The position numbers and the translations under genes were made by a program. From Cymbomonas tetramitiformis (lineage: Eukaryota > Chlorophyta > Pyramimonadophyceae > Pyramimonadales > Pyramimonadaceae): DNA of 64,000 nt. The stretch is from contig LGRX02027229.1 of the NCBI GenBank assembly GCA_001247695.2, positions 1 through 64,000 on the forward strand, written 5' to 3'. Shown piece by piece: positions 1 through 9,274 of the stretch. The stretch's first letter is position 1, and each line of letters starts with the position of its first letter. The notes below the pieces were generated by a model. It worked only from the letters and a program-made list of their open reading frames with translations. It did no database searches and was not told the origin of the DNA.

Positions 1-784
1 GACCACGACAGATTATTCCTTTCGTCTTCTGTAAGGAATCTCAGATGGAACTGTTTGCGAAGATCAGAATCCATACTGTTGACGAATCTGTCCTTTATCA
101 ACACATCATCCAGATCAACTGCTGCTAATGCAGCCAGTGACGTGAACGTGCGTAGATAATCTGAGAAAGTCTGGTTCCCTTGATTCAGCGCCATTAGGTG
201 TTTTTTAGCCACTGATCTTTTATGGGGGTTGCCAAACTGACTGAGGAAAATCCTTCTGACCTTCTCATATGTGGCATTTGGTTGTTTTGCCACGACCTGG
301 AAATAATGTCGGTCGTTGTTTTGTATGAGTGTCAGGAATACTGTGATAATGTCCTTGTCTGGAACTCCTGGATAAGTGAACTGAAAGTATCTATCCACTG
401 TTTCCAACCAAATCTCTGCATCCTGTCCTGCCTTAAATTCCTTAGGTGGTGTCATTTTCACCTTTGGAACTAAAGTGGATGGAGCTGGTGCTGGTATAGG
501 ATCATCATCAGGGTCTGTGAAAACTGTTGGAGCATTTCCTCTGTATACTCATCGTCTGGTTCCTGTGGTTCATTCTCAGGATCTCTATATCTGCTCATGT
601 CGGGCCTCATGCGACTGATATTATCGAAGTACCCTATTTGGTCGAATCTGGTCTGGGTATTATCATAACCAGTGAGCCACTTGGGTATCTTGAACCGACT
701 GTAGGCATCGTAAGAACCTAAGATGTCAAAGCACCATGTTGACGGATCTGCATTGATAGCTGGAATATCGGATTCTTCTGCCAT
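1..784 (-). pseudogene. Ty3/gypsy-type retrotransposon gag, frameshifted and cut by the window edge
   Basis: Reading leftward from an ATG at 784, the first ~80 residues form a charged N-terminal region. The frame then changes at roughly 530-550. From about 470 to the left edge the other frame encodes a typical retrotransposon gag (capsid-like) domain, including FKAGQDAEIWLETVDRYFQF, followed by the expected helical pattern with SQFGNPHKRSVAKKHL and a later FVNSMDSDLRKQF. This is the family's usual RNA-packaging capsid protein. Neither frame is open across the whole region, so the copy is either inactive or uses a frameshift not typical inside gag. Protease and polymerase would lie beyond the left edge. 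It marks this end as host chromosome rather than virus. The gag family is fairly sure; the Ty3/gypsy label is by resemblance. Confidence 0.75.
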
Positions 785-821
785 CTAAAAAACAAAACAC
801 AACACCAAAGTACCTTCAATT

Positions 822-827
822 GGCTGA

Positions 828-858
<31 letters not shown>

Positions 859-875
859 GTATATATATGTATATT
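822..875. repeat. GT/TA microsatellite
   Basis: A run of GT dinucleotides passes into TA dinucleotides. Such simple repeats are common in eukaryotic chromosomes and absent from the coding-dense remainder of the window. A second GT run lies at 2619-2641. Confidence 0.85.
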
Positions 876-1032
876 TTGTACATGTAGTATATCTGTACAT
901 TATAATGAGGTGATGTATGTATATATTCACCTTCTTCCCCCCTCAAGGAAGTGTGAATACACAGGCAGTTGTCAAGTGCCTTTATACCTCATGATATAGC
1001 ATGCAGTCCTTACAGGAAGCAGCTTATACAGT

Positions 1033-1118
1033 TTTAGGGTTGCAGCCCTACAGTCCTTGGGTTGTCGCCCTACAGTTTTTGGGTTGTTGCCCTACAGTTC
1101 TTGGATTGTAGCCCGAAA
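1033..1118. repeat. Imperfect ~28-bp palindromic tandem repeat, about four units
   Basis: The units read as variants of GGGTTGCAGCCCTACAGT, each containing a small inverted repeat (GGGTTG...CCCTA). Four successive copies differ by a few substitutions. The repeat sits in the host-like flank near the retrotransposon gag fragment and could belong to a retrotransposon LTR or leader. Confidence 0.7.
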
Positions 1119-2618
1119 TATTGTCATGACTGCAGCATGACACATATGCCAAACACAAAGTGTTTCCTATTATATAGGTGGAATTTTAGGGTATATAACG
1201 TCACAGTGACCCTTATCTCCCACAGTGATACTAGGGTGTTACTTGCCATCAGTAACCCTAAAATATGTTAAATTAAAGCAGTATGAACATTTTGCAAAGA
1301 AATTGAAGTAAAACTGCATTTAATTTTTCACTGTGTATCACGTGGTTTTTAAGGAGGTATGTTACACCCCTGTAACTGTACACGTGAATATATACAATAT
1401 TAGGGCGTTACATGTGCTGTACTATTTTGAGCATATTTTTCAATAGCTAATAAAATAGGGTAACGAAAAAAATGAAACTCAAATTTTCGTTTTCAAATCT
1501 AACGTATTTATTTTTCACGTATTTTAGTACAGCAACTATGTATACCCCTAGGTGTTACACACCTGATATTTAGGGTGTTACACGAGATATGACCATGCAC
1601 ATTATGTTTTTCAGATACCTTTATAGCGTATAAAATCATAATTCGAAATAAAATGGGGTCGGAATTTCAGTTTTGAAATTTATCGCCAACGATTTTTACC
1701 CATTTTCCACCTTTGTTGGCCATTAAATATGTACCTCAGTATATATATCTCGGTGTGTGTGGAAGTTGCAAGTTACAGAACTAATGCAACTTATCTCACT
1801 TTTGCGCATGATAATTTTCATGGCATAATAGTGAAGATATCTGATGATCAACATCTGTGGTTGAACATATATATGGGTTTTGCTGATTTGAAACCCATGG
1901 AAGTTGGTCCACTTCCCAATGATTAATTAGGTGTATCAACTTTAAGCGGGTCTGCCACTTAAGTGATGACTTGTCAGAACCTATGATCTATTTGGGCATA
2001 TGGCTGTGCACTGAAAGCATATCAAAATGATATCTTTAGATTCCAAATAGATCAGGACATAGCTTGATAATAATCTAAGCAGTCTCACACAACACAATGT
2101 GTGTGTGTGTGGTGTCCACAACAACCTCTATCAGTTCAATATGTAGTTACTGATCTGAGAATGTACATGCTTAATGTGCTGATCAATTCTGAATCCATTG
2201 TCACAATGCAATGTTGTTGTTGTTGTTGCTCCAGCGATGATATGTGAGACGAATGGACAATGCTCAGCAGTGACCAGCTGCTTATCTGAGCATTGTATAA
2301 TGCCTTCGGGTCTGGAGATTTCTCCATCCAGCCCTACAGCATGTTGGTTGATTCTGTCCCTTATCTATCGTCATCACTTAACATCCAGCTGCTATCGTGA
2401 TCAAGCTGGATGGTACTATGTATTACGTGTTGATATGATCATTGATCATTACACTTTCGAGTCAGTGCATTGTCAACCAACTGACACTACTATGTAAGTT
2501 GACAATGATTATTTATTACACTTGTGAATCAGTGTAATGTCATATATTTAATGATACATAAGTTGCAGTGAATTGTATAAGCAGTGACTTATGTTCATGT
2601 ACTTTCTGATTGAGTACA

Positions 2619-2641
2619 TGTGTGTGTGTGTGTGTGTGTGG
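2619..2641. repeat. GT microsatellite
   Basis: Pure GT dinucleotide run in the host-like flank. Confidence 0.85.
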
Positions 2642-2880
2642 GATTTTGCTACTACACACGCTTGTATACAGGTGATTACTGGTATTACACTATACCAAGA
2701 TGATCTATCATATAGGATGATCTGTATACCAATCACAGAATATATCTAACATGATGTATATCAGCTTAGTGGTGATTGTAATCCTGCATATTCTCATCTA
2801 CAGTTCGCGTGCTGCGGGTGCGGCCAAACCAGCCCCGCGTGGTGTACCCGGACGACCGCCCGCCAAGACCAAGTCCCGCG

Positions 2881-5202
2881 ATGCAAGTGATCGATATCGC
2901 CTTCGAAGACATCAAGCAGCACATACAAACCTATTATCAACCCGGGATTGGGGGCGACGGGGACGACGGGGACGACGGGGACGGCGGAGACGGCAGGGGC
3001 AACGGAGGGGACGAAGGCGAGGGCGGCGATCGAGGCGACGAAGGTGACGACGGCGACAGAGGTGACGACGGCGACGACGATATTCATAATGATGGTTGGT
3101 ACAGATTGCGCGGGGATGACACGAATCCCGTCGAGTTTGAAAATGAGGATTACGATGACGACGGTCTGCAAGGCGATAACGTACCCATTGCCAGGCGCGC
3201 ATACGACCTAAACCAGGTATCGTTGGTCGCCAGATTGATTCGCGTCATACTAAATCCGGCAAACCCTAGGTCAAATAACGCGAACTGGAACGCGCTGGTC
3301 GATTTTGCTCGCGACGCCCTCCAAAGAGTGGCGACAGACGCCGTACAAAATTTTACGGAAGATGTGTTCAAAGGTTGGTTAAATTCTATAGTGGATAACT
3401 TCAACGCGATTCTCAACATTGTACTTCTAAATCCGTCCGGTGGTGTGATCGCGTCGCACAGATATTTTAACCAATTTTTAGAAGAGTACCGACCGGTGGT
3501 TTCACAGATCAACACGTTTCTGCAGCGCACCGTCGGTCGGAAAATATTTAAAGTGCGTGGCGATAATCATTGCCTCCTACACGCGTACATTTTTAGTCAC
3601 GTGATGTCACCAGAAAATAGACAAAGCATACAACCCGATTTTGACGGGTTTGCAGCCTCGGATGAAGAACTAAGAATCTTGCGTGCAAACCTGGTAGCAG
3701 AGATGGAACTACTTAACATGAGAGCCGAAAGTATTATTCTAGTCCGAGACGGACAATACCTTGAAGAAGAAGCGATCCAAGCGCTCGCTGTACTGGCCCA
3801 GCGCGACATTTACTTGTACACGTACACCGAAGATCAAATAAGCTCAACAGATCCCATTCAATCGGTGGGACTGCGAGGTTTTTCGTACGAATTCGAAACT
3901 ATAGGCCAGATGGACGACGTATATACCCCCCCGCGACTCGGTATATGGCTTTCTTCCATCGATCGTTCGAGACTTACCGACGTACGAGTAGCGATGGCCC
4001 ACGACGCGACCCAAAATAATAATCGCGCAATTGTTCTGGCGATGCGCCATGATTTGGGAGCGTTGGCAAATAATCACTACGACACTACAGTAAACGTCCA
4101 AGAAAATTTCGTATTTCAATCCGCGCAACAAAGAGTCTTCAAAACGTTACATGAAATGGTTAATGATTCGAAACGCACACCTTTGCGTCTACTTACACAC
4201 GACCAAGCCGATTTGGTGAGCAAACATCATAAAATCTTTGAAGAAGCTTACGACGCTAACAACGTGCTCGCTAGAATCGATATTCTCATCAAAAATCACG
4301 TACCCAATGCCCTTGTGCCGGATCAAAGCATAGATCACGTACCCGAAGATTCTGTGTTACACCTTCTCGATGAGACGGATAATGCAGATCAAAAAGCGAC
4401 GCGCGTCAATTCCGTAACACGCCCCGTAAACGTGGATCGGATGCTCTCGCAAATAACGATAACACCGCCTTTGCCAGTACGGCCTACAGATGATGATTTT
4501 AAAAGACTTTGGTATAATGACTTGATAATAGATTTCTACAATTTGATGCTTCATGCGCGCGATACGCAAAATCATTACATATTTATTCTAACCAACCGTT
4601 GCGGACTTGCAGATGATCGTATGTATAAATTAAACACGCCCGTAGACACACTCCGGAACAATTTATTACTATTGCACCTTGAGCATCGTAGAATCATCGA
4701 TAATTACAAGGCTAGTGTCAAATGTTTCATTCTACCGCATTCGATGAACGAATCACATTGGATTCTGGTGGTCTTACGCATACCGCAATCTCCTACGTGC
4801 AACGGTCATTTCATTATTTACGATTCGTCTAATGATCCTTCACAGTTGCCCAGGACTACAAAAAGATTACTGCGTAAGCTTATGGTGAACGCGACAAACA
4901 GGATCGGCATGGGGCCCAACAATAACGTGGACGAATCACAAATAAAGTTCTGGTACGTCAGAGACCTTCCTAAACAGAATTCAGCGTACGACTGCGGCGT
5001 TTTCACCTGCATATACGCCAACTACATCACACGCGGACACGCATGCGTCGACGATACGTCCGAGGTGCATGAGAACAACGCGACCACTGTCAAACTCAGG
5101 GATGGGGACCCGCTGCACAACTTGCACGCTGATTACATGCCCTTCATCCGAAAGCGTATACATTATGAGATTTTGACCGGAAAGCTAACGGACGAGCTCT
5201 AG
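2881..5202 (+). CDS. OTU-like plus Ulp1-like (C48) cysteine protease fusion
   Basis: A 773-residue protein from the first ATG. A Gly/Asp-rich acidic linker spans roughly residues 22-65. An OTU-type protease core follows, with the catalytic string GDNHC (D229, C232) and a late His in NHYD (H399), the usual OTU order. The C-terminal third is a Ulp1/SENP-type protease with HW (H626), YDS (D648), the oxyanion Gln (Q699) in PKQN and the nucleophile in DCGVF (C705). Both catalytic sets look complete. OTU enzymes remove ubiquitin; Ulp1 enzymes process SUMO/NEDD8-like modifiers. The inferred role is to strip host modifiers. The frame stays open upstream to 2782 without an ATG, right at the composition break, so the N-terminus may be lost or spliced. 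OTU/Ulp1 domains also occur in some DNA transposons, so a transposon origin is possible. Confidence 0.8.
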   Translation: MQVIDIAFEDIKQHIQTYYQPGIGGDGDDGDDGDGGDGRGNGGDEGEGGDRGDEGDDGDRGDDGDDDIHNDGWYRLRGDDTNPVEFENEDYDDDGLQGDNVPIARRAYDLNQVSLVARLIRVILNPANPRSNNANWNALVDFARDALQRVATDAVQNFTEDVFKGWLNSIVDNFNAILNIVLLNPSGGVIASHRYFNQFLEEYRPVVSQINTFLQRTVGRKIFKVRGDNHCLLHAYIFSHVMSPENRQSIQPDFDGFAASDEELRILRANLVAEMELLNMRAESIILVRDGQYLEEEAIQALAVLAQRDIYLYTYTEDQISSTDPIQSVGLRGFSYEFETIGQMDDVYTPPRLGIWLSSIDRSRLTDVRVAMAHDATQNNNRAIVLAMRHDLGALANNHYDTTVNVQENFVFQSAQQRVFKTLHEMVNDSKRTPLRLLTHDQADLVSKHHKIFEEAYDANNVLARIDILIKNHVPNALVPDQSIDHVPEDSVLHLLDETDNADQKATRVNSVTRPVNVDRMLSQITITPPLPVRPTDDDFKRLWYNDLIIDFYNLMLHARDTQNHYIFILTNRCGLADDRMYKLNTPVDTLRNNLLLLHLEHRRIIDNYKASVKCFILPHSMNESHWILVVLRIPQSPTCNGHFIIYDSSNDPSQLPRTTKRLLRKLMVNATNRIGMGPNNNVDESQIKFWYVRDLPKQNSAYDCGVFTCIYANYITRGHACVDDTSEVHENNATTVKLRDGDPLHNLHADYMPFIRKRIHYEILTGKLTDEL

Positions 5203-5213
5203 TATCTAGTTAC

Positions 5214-6074
5214 TCAAGTATTCCCTGACAGTTTGCCCCTCAACGTTCTTCGCTGGTTCGCCGTCAGATCGCAGGCGCGCTCGCATGCGCGCAAAAGCTC
5301 CGTCCGAAGGCTCCCGTGATTTCTCCCGATCGCGTGCCAGACGCGCATGGCCGACGAGTACGACGGACCGACCCGCTCCACGTAGACCCGCATGATGTCG
5401 CGGCACGCGTCCTCCGAATCCGCAAAAAATACGCACATCTGGATGATGTCCTCGATGCCGTGGCCGTGATGCTGAAGCAGCGTAGGCAGCAGACCCGTTT
5501 GCGCGCGCCGCTTGTCGATAAAGAGAGCGCTCAAGCGCAACTTCTCCGCGCAGCTAAAGTGCGGGGACGTCCCGATCAGAGGCGGCAGATCCTCGTACAC
5601 ATCGTGCGCCTCGCCCAGTATCCGCCGAATCTGCTGATAGTCCCCCACAGTCATCTCGGAGATGTGGCACAGCGCCAGGGTGATCTCCGCGATCGCCTTG
5701 TGCCCGCGCCCGCGGGCCTTCACCAACGCCCGCAGCGCGCAGATGCCCAGCTGCGCGCAAAAAGCCGTCAGCACGGTCAGCGCCACCTCCGCGCGAACGT
5801 GTATGAAATCCTGCTCGACCGCCGCGTCCGTAAAGTGATGATCCACAAACAACAACAGGTTGCTCACGCTGCTCATCTCCGCGTGCATGCGCTCCAACAA
5901 CAGCCGCTCCGCCGCGATCATCGCCTGGACCCGGTGGTGCTTGTCCAGCAGGCACATGAATTCGAAGCACTCCTGCGCGAAGGCCCGCAGACGTTCGCTG
6001 CCGCCATCGTGCACGCTCATGGCGCCCTCGACGCGCGCGACCAGCAGCACGTGGATGCCGCGCGAGTTTATCAT
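5214..6074 (-). CDS. Unknown helical protein (286 aa)
   Basis: GC-rich gene; the first ATG gives MINSRG, though the frame is open farther to a GTG at 6107. The protein looks mainly alpha-helical with Leu/Ala/His-rich segments and scattered cysteines. I recognise no catalytic motif. It lies 55 nt downstream of the F-box gene on the same strand and converges with the OTU-Ulp1 gene, the two stops being 9-11 nt apart. No TATA element is obvious in the short spacer, so it might share the transcript of the F-box gene. Long ORFs on the opposite strand are high-GC shadows. Confidence 0.65.
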   Translation of the reverse strand: MINSRGIHVLLVARVEGAMSVHDGGSERLRAFAQECFEFMCLLDKHHRVQAMIAAERLLLERMHAEMSSVSNLLLFVDHHFTDAAVEQDFIHVRAEVALTVLTAFCAQLGICALRALVKARGRGHKAIAEITLALCHISEMTVGDYQQIRRILGEAHDVYEDLPPLIGTSPHFSCAEKLRLSALFIDKRRAQTGLLPTLLQHHGHGIEDIIQMCVFFADSEDACRDIMRVYVERVGPSYSSAMRVWHAIGRNHGSLRTELLRACERACDLTANQRRTLRGKLSGNT

Positions 6075-6129
6075 GCCGCGCACCCGCTCGGGTCGACACG
6101 GGCACACTATTTGGACGATCGGCGGTGAT

Positions 6130-6921
6130 TTAGCGACTGGCGCATCGGAGCCGCTTGCGTTGCACCCGCATCAGCAGGTTGCACGCGTCGGTGCACCACC
6201 GATCGCCGTACCGTCGCGTGAGATGCTCGTTGCACTCCCGAAGCGCACGCTCGTGGGTGGCCAGGCACGTTAGCCAGACGGCGCGGTGACGGTGCCGCTC
6301 GCGGCCGCGCAGCTCCGCGCACCGTGAGCACGCGCTCGGGTCGTACGTTTGGTCGGCCACGTCCCTGCAAACGCCGCATCGAGTCCGCACCCGAAGCTCG
6401 TAGCGATGCAGCAGCTCGTCGCAGAGACGCTCGCACGGGCGAAACGCGGTGTGCACCGCGTCCAGGCAGGCTTCCGTCATCTTCCAGCTGCGCGACGGGC
6501 ACTGGCAGAGGTGCGACAGCAGCATCATCCGAAACAGGTGCAGCAGCGTGATGGCCTGATCGGCCACATGCGGGTTGCCGGTGCGCTCGCACGCCCGGAC
6601 GGTCCGCTCGTAGTAGTTGGGCACCGCCCGCTCCAGCATCCAGCGCACCATGGCGGGCGACGGGGGCGCGATTTTGGGCACGTTCGTCTCGAAATCCGAC
6701 ATGAGCGCCACGATCAACCGCAGGCGGGTGCGACGCGCGTCGGCGCAATGATCCTGGCCCGCGCGCAGGTAGCACAGGTCGCGCAGCCAGCGACAGGTGC
6801 AGGCCACCACCCGCCACTGCGACGGCGCGAGTCGCGCCAGCACGTGCGCCCACAGCACGTCCGGCGGCAGGTGCTCCAGACACGTCACGGGCGCGGTGTC
6901 GGCGCAAAGAGCGGCTCCCAT
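6130..6921 (-). CDS. F-box-like protein (263 aa)
   Basis: Residues ~17-52 match an F-box: LPPDVLWAHVLARL, then VACTCRWLRDLC, preserving the LP, V/L and C..W..L positions. The remainder is helical with a Cys-rich patch around residues 180-205 (CGVC ... CSRC), possibly zinc-binding. F-box proteins bind Skp1 and bring substrates to SCF ubiquitin ligases; a viral copy would redirect host ubiquitination. Upstream on its own strand is GTTTATAATTTTTG-like sequence (6925-6945) that could act as a promoter. It pairs functionally with the neighbouring OTU-Ulp1 gene. The F-box call rests on motif reading. Confidence 0.7.
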   Translation of the reverse strand: MGAALCADTAPVTCLEHLPPDVLWAHVLARLAPSQWRVVACTCRWLRDLCYLRAGQDHCADARRTRLRLIVALMSDFETNVPKIAPPSPAMVRWMLERAVPNYYERTVRACERTGNPHVADQAITLLHLFRMMLLSHLCQCPSRSWKMTEACLDAVHTAFRPCERLCDELLHRYELRVRTRCGVCRDVADQTYDPSACSRCAELRGRERHRHRAVWLTCLATHERALRECNEHLTRRYGDRWCTDACNLLMRVQRKRLRCASR

Positions 6922-7039
6922 GTCGGGTTTATAATTTTTGACTCACGTCACGTAAAAGTTTTCTAATAAAAGTGTGTCGTCGCTACCATCATGGCAATTT
7001 TTATTCGGTGTGTAGTTTTGCATAACAATTCACAATGTG

Positions 7040-7047
7040 TATAAATA
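7040..7047 (+). promoter_or_regulatory. TATAAATA element of the 7080 gene
   Basis: TATAAATA lies 32 nt before the ATG at 7080, the spacing repeated through the window. Confidence 0.7.
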
Positions 7048-7079
7048 TACTAATGTGAAATACGTAAAAACAACAAATT

Positions 7080-7406
7080 ATGAATTGGGGAGATGTGGAA
7101 GCTGGACTTCAAGCCGTAAATAATTTAAAGGAACAACACTATAAGGAGCTAATAGAAAAGTATAAGAGTTTCAATGAGTTTATAGATCAATGTGAAAGGG
7201 AACAAACAGAAATTTGTGGACGAATTGAGAACATTATTGACGATGAAATAAAGAAAAAGCAAATGGAATATGAAATGTGGTGCAAACTCCAAAAAAATTT
7301 CGATTGTTCTAAATTACTCGATCTGGAAAATTTACAAAACGAAATCGAAGCTTTAAAAGCAAAATGTGATGAATTAGCATCTAGCATTACGTCAACGTCA
7401 TCTTGA
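7080..7406 (+). CDS. Small AT-rich coiled-coil protein (108 aa)
   Basis: An acidic/basic heptad-rich protein predicted to be almost wholly coiled coil, without a recognisable family. The start is set by the TATAAATA element 32 nt upstream. Composition is clearly AT-rich compared with the F-box gene next door, and Lys/Glu codons dominate. Its stop overlaps by 20 nt the stop of the convergent gene at 7387-7815. Function unknown; virion scaffold or accessory roles are possible. Confidence 0.7.
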   Translation: MNWGDVEAGLQAVNNLKEQHYKELIEKYKSFNEFIDQCEREQTEICGRIENIIDDEIKKKQMEYEMWCKLQKNFDCSKLLDLENLQNEIEALKAKCDELASSITSTSS

Positions 7407-7815
7407 TTGTTTGTAACGTGACATATTTTTTTACCTGAATAACAAACTTCTTTATATTTTCAAAAAAATCGATTATTTGTGTTGTCGTATTTTGTATTTC
7501 TTCATTAGTCGTCATCAAGTAAAAGTCCGCCCAAACGTTTGGCATACAATTGTCAATAGAATTCTGTTTTTCTTTAAGGTTATCCAATAATGATGCAAGT
7601 GAAATTTTGTATTTGTCAAATCTCGACGTACTTTCGAGCTCCATCCTCTCAAAGGCAAGTTCATTTTGATTTTCCGTTTGTGTCGGCATACGTAATTGTG
7701 AGTAATTGTAAGGCATAGTCAACGAATACCGCGTGGCAAGCCTTAGTTTTTTTTGTACTACCGCATTTTCAATTTGGTCTAACTTATGCATTATATCTTC
7801 AAATTCTGTTCTCAT
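7387..7815 (-). CDS. AT-rich helical/coiled-coil protein (142 aa)
   Basis: Starts MRTEFEDIMHKLDQIENA and contains heptad-like stretches throughout. No enzymatic motif is seen. It follows the Pro/Ala-rich gene on the same strand by 22 nt and converges with the 7080 gene. It may be a separate gene or a product split from its upstream neighbour, since both are helical and AT-rich. Function unknown. Confidence 0.6.
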   Translation of the reverse strand: MRTEFEDIMHKLDQIENAVVQKKLRLATRYSLTMPYNYSQLRMPTQTENQNELAFERMELESTSRFDKYKISLASLLDNLKEKQNSIDNCMPNVWADFYLMTTNEEIQNTTTQIIDFFENIKKFVIQVKKYVTLQTIKMTLT

Positions 7816-7837
7816 TTTTTTGCCCTGTACCGTAATA

Positions 7838-8994
7838 TTATGTAAAGTTTTGTAAAAATTTGTATCTGTTAAATTGAGTTTGATATTCCATATACAGATT
7901 TATGTATTTATATATAGTTTTTTTATCAGTAGTTACGGTAAAAGTTTTGTCGTCACTTGTACCCATCCGATTCATACGCTCAATAAGTTTTTCGTACTTG
8001 TATAATTTACCCTGTAAGTTGTCGGACCAGGTTTTAAATTTGTTTTTTAAATGGTTTGTTTTATTTCTATTTACTTTAACGATAGTCATTAAAGAAAGTT
8101 CTAATGCCCTTAAGTTGGTATCAATTTCCATATCATTATTATGTACTTGCTGCTGCTGTTGCGGTTCTATTAGATCTTCATTACGATCATCAATTTGTAC
8201 TCGCTGCTGCTGATGTTGCTGTCGCCGCCGAGGGCTGATGTTGTTGTCGCCGATCCAATAGGGCAGTTGTATCGGAAGATGTTGCTGGATTTGATGCGGA
8301 AAGGTAAAGCCGGCTGGCGCTGCTGGCACTGCGGCTGGCGCTGCTGGCACTGCGGCTGGCGCTGCAGGCAATGCGGCGGGCGCTGCTGGCACTGCGGCCG
8401 CCGCTGCTGGCACTGCGGCTAATGCTGCTGGCGCTGCGGCTGGCGCTGCGTGCGTCGTAAGGGTCGGGCAGGGCCGCAGCGCCGCGGGCTGCGCCGCAGC
8501 GGCGGTCGGCGCTGGCGGCGCGGCGGCTGGCGCCGCAGGCGCTGCGGCTGGCGCTGCAGGCGTGGTGGGCTGGCGCTGCAGGCGCGGCGCTGGCGCCGCA
8601 GGCGCGCGGCGGCTGGCGCTGCAGCGGCGCGGCGGCTGGCGCTTCGCAGCGCGGCGGTCAAGGCCGCAGCGCGGCGGTCGTGGCGCTGCAGGCGCGGCGG
8701 CTGGCGCTGCAGGCGCGGCGGCTGGCGCTGCAGGCGCGGCGGCTGGCGCTGCAGGCGGCGGCTGGCGCTGCAGGCGCGGCGGCTGGCGCTGCAGGCGCGG
8801 CGGCTGGCGCTGCAGGCGCGGCGGCTGGCGTCGCAGTGCGCGGCGGGCCGGCGTTTGTGCACCGGCGGTCGGCGCTGCTGGCGCACTGCGGCTGGCGCTG
8901 CAGGCACTGCTGGTGCTTGTGGTCTTAAATCTGGTCTGTTTAAAAACTCTTCAATCTTTGCTAACATTGTCATGGGATCATAGCGAATATTCAT
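7838..8994 (-). pseudogene. Pro/Ala-repeat protein with helical tail, frame broken in the repeat
   Basis: The N-terminus (MNIRYDPMTMLAKIEEFLNR) starts at 8994. The C-terminal part (Gln-rich, then a coiled-coil-like tail of ~100 residues) ends at 7838 in a different frame. Both ends enter a Pro/Ala repeat (PAAAPAAP-like) between ~8890 and ~8300, so a single gene with at least one frameshift inside the repeat is the simplest reading. The repeat is GC-rich, while the two ends are AT-rich like the neighbouring genes. It could be an intact gene with repeat-length sequencing error, or a decayed one. A TATA-rich stretch lies upstream at 9051-9075. Function unknown; Pro/Ala repeats usually form extended linkers. 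Confidence 0.6.
8340..8840. repeat. 21-bp GC-rich tandem repeat coding Pro/Ala
   Basis: Copies with a 21-bp period (core GCTGCAGGCGCGGCGGCT) run through the middle of the Pro/Ala-rich gene, most regularly at 8690-8830, with shorter 24-bp variants near 8310-8430. Because 21 is a multiple of three, unit gains or losses keep frame, but single-base slips do not. The observed frame change falls inside this block. Confidence 0.8.
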
Positions 8995-9197
8995 CGTATG
9001 ATTTTTTAGGTGAATGATAGCAAAAACTAAATATCTTTGAAATCATTGCATATATACATATATATATATATCATAAACGTATGTTTAATGACTTTGATTA
9101 AACTCAGTTATAAAAAGAAAGAAAATTTATTTAAGTAACATGGCAGGCGTACTGTTCTTGTACCCACGCGCCGTCGCACGTCGATTACCAAACCATG

Positions 9198-9205
9198 TAT
9201 AAATA
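9198..9205 (+). promoter_or_regulatory. TATAAATA element of the 9275 gene
   Basis: TATAAATA 69 nt before the ATG at 9275; a second TTATAAAA lies immediately before the ATG. Confidence 0.5.
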
Positions 9206-9274
9206 CAAGCACATAAAAAAGTGCATAGTCTACCCACCTAAAAAGATACACGAAAGTTTTTTACTTTATAAAAA

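Larger units (their letters stand above)
785..2880. other. AT-rich host-like non-coding DNA and junction to the viral region
   Basis: No convincing gene is seen. The stretch holds microsatellites, a short palindromic tandem repeat and scattered GTGTTAC/GTAAC motifs (for example near 1248, 1360, 1408, 1549 and 1577) of the kind found at LTR ends. I could not define a complete LTR or primer-binding site. Short ORFs here are uncharacteristic. Composition changes abruptly near 2800 to GC-rich viral-like sequence, which I take as the host/virus boundary. A TTCTCATCTACAG string at 2791-2803 resembles a 3' splice acceptor just before the first long ORF opens. Confidence 0.5.

Noticed and set aside
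785..1600. Complete LTR with primer-binding site next to the gag fragment
   Set aside because: GTGTTAC/GTAAC motifs recur, but no matching LTR ends or tRNA-complementary site could be placed.
2809..2880. GTG start for the OTU-Ulp1 gene
   Set aside because: A GTG start is unlikely in a eukaryotic virus; the ATG at 2881 keeps all domains. A lost or spliced upstream start remains possible.
5316..6273. Plus-strand ORFs opposite the unknown helical and F-box genes
   Set aside because: Arg/His-rich shadow frames in very GC-rich DNA; the minus strand carries the F-box motif.
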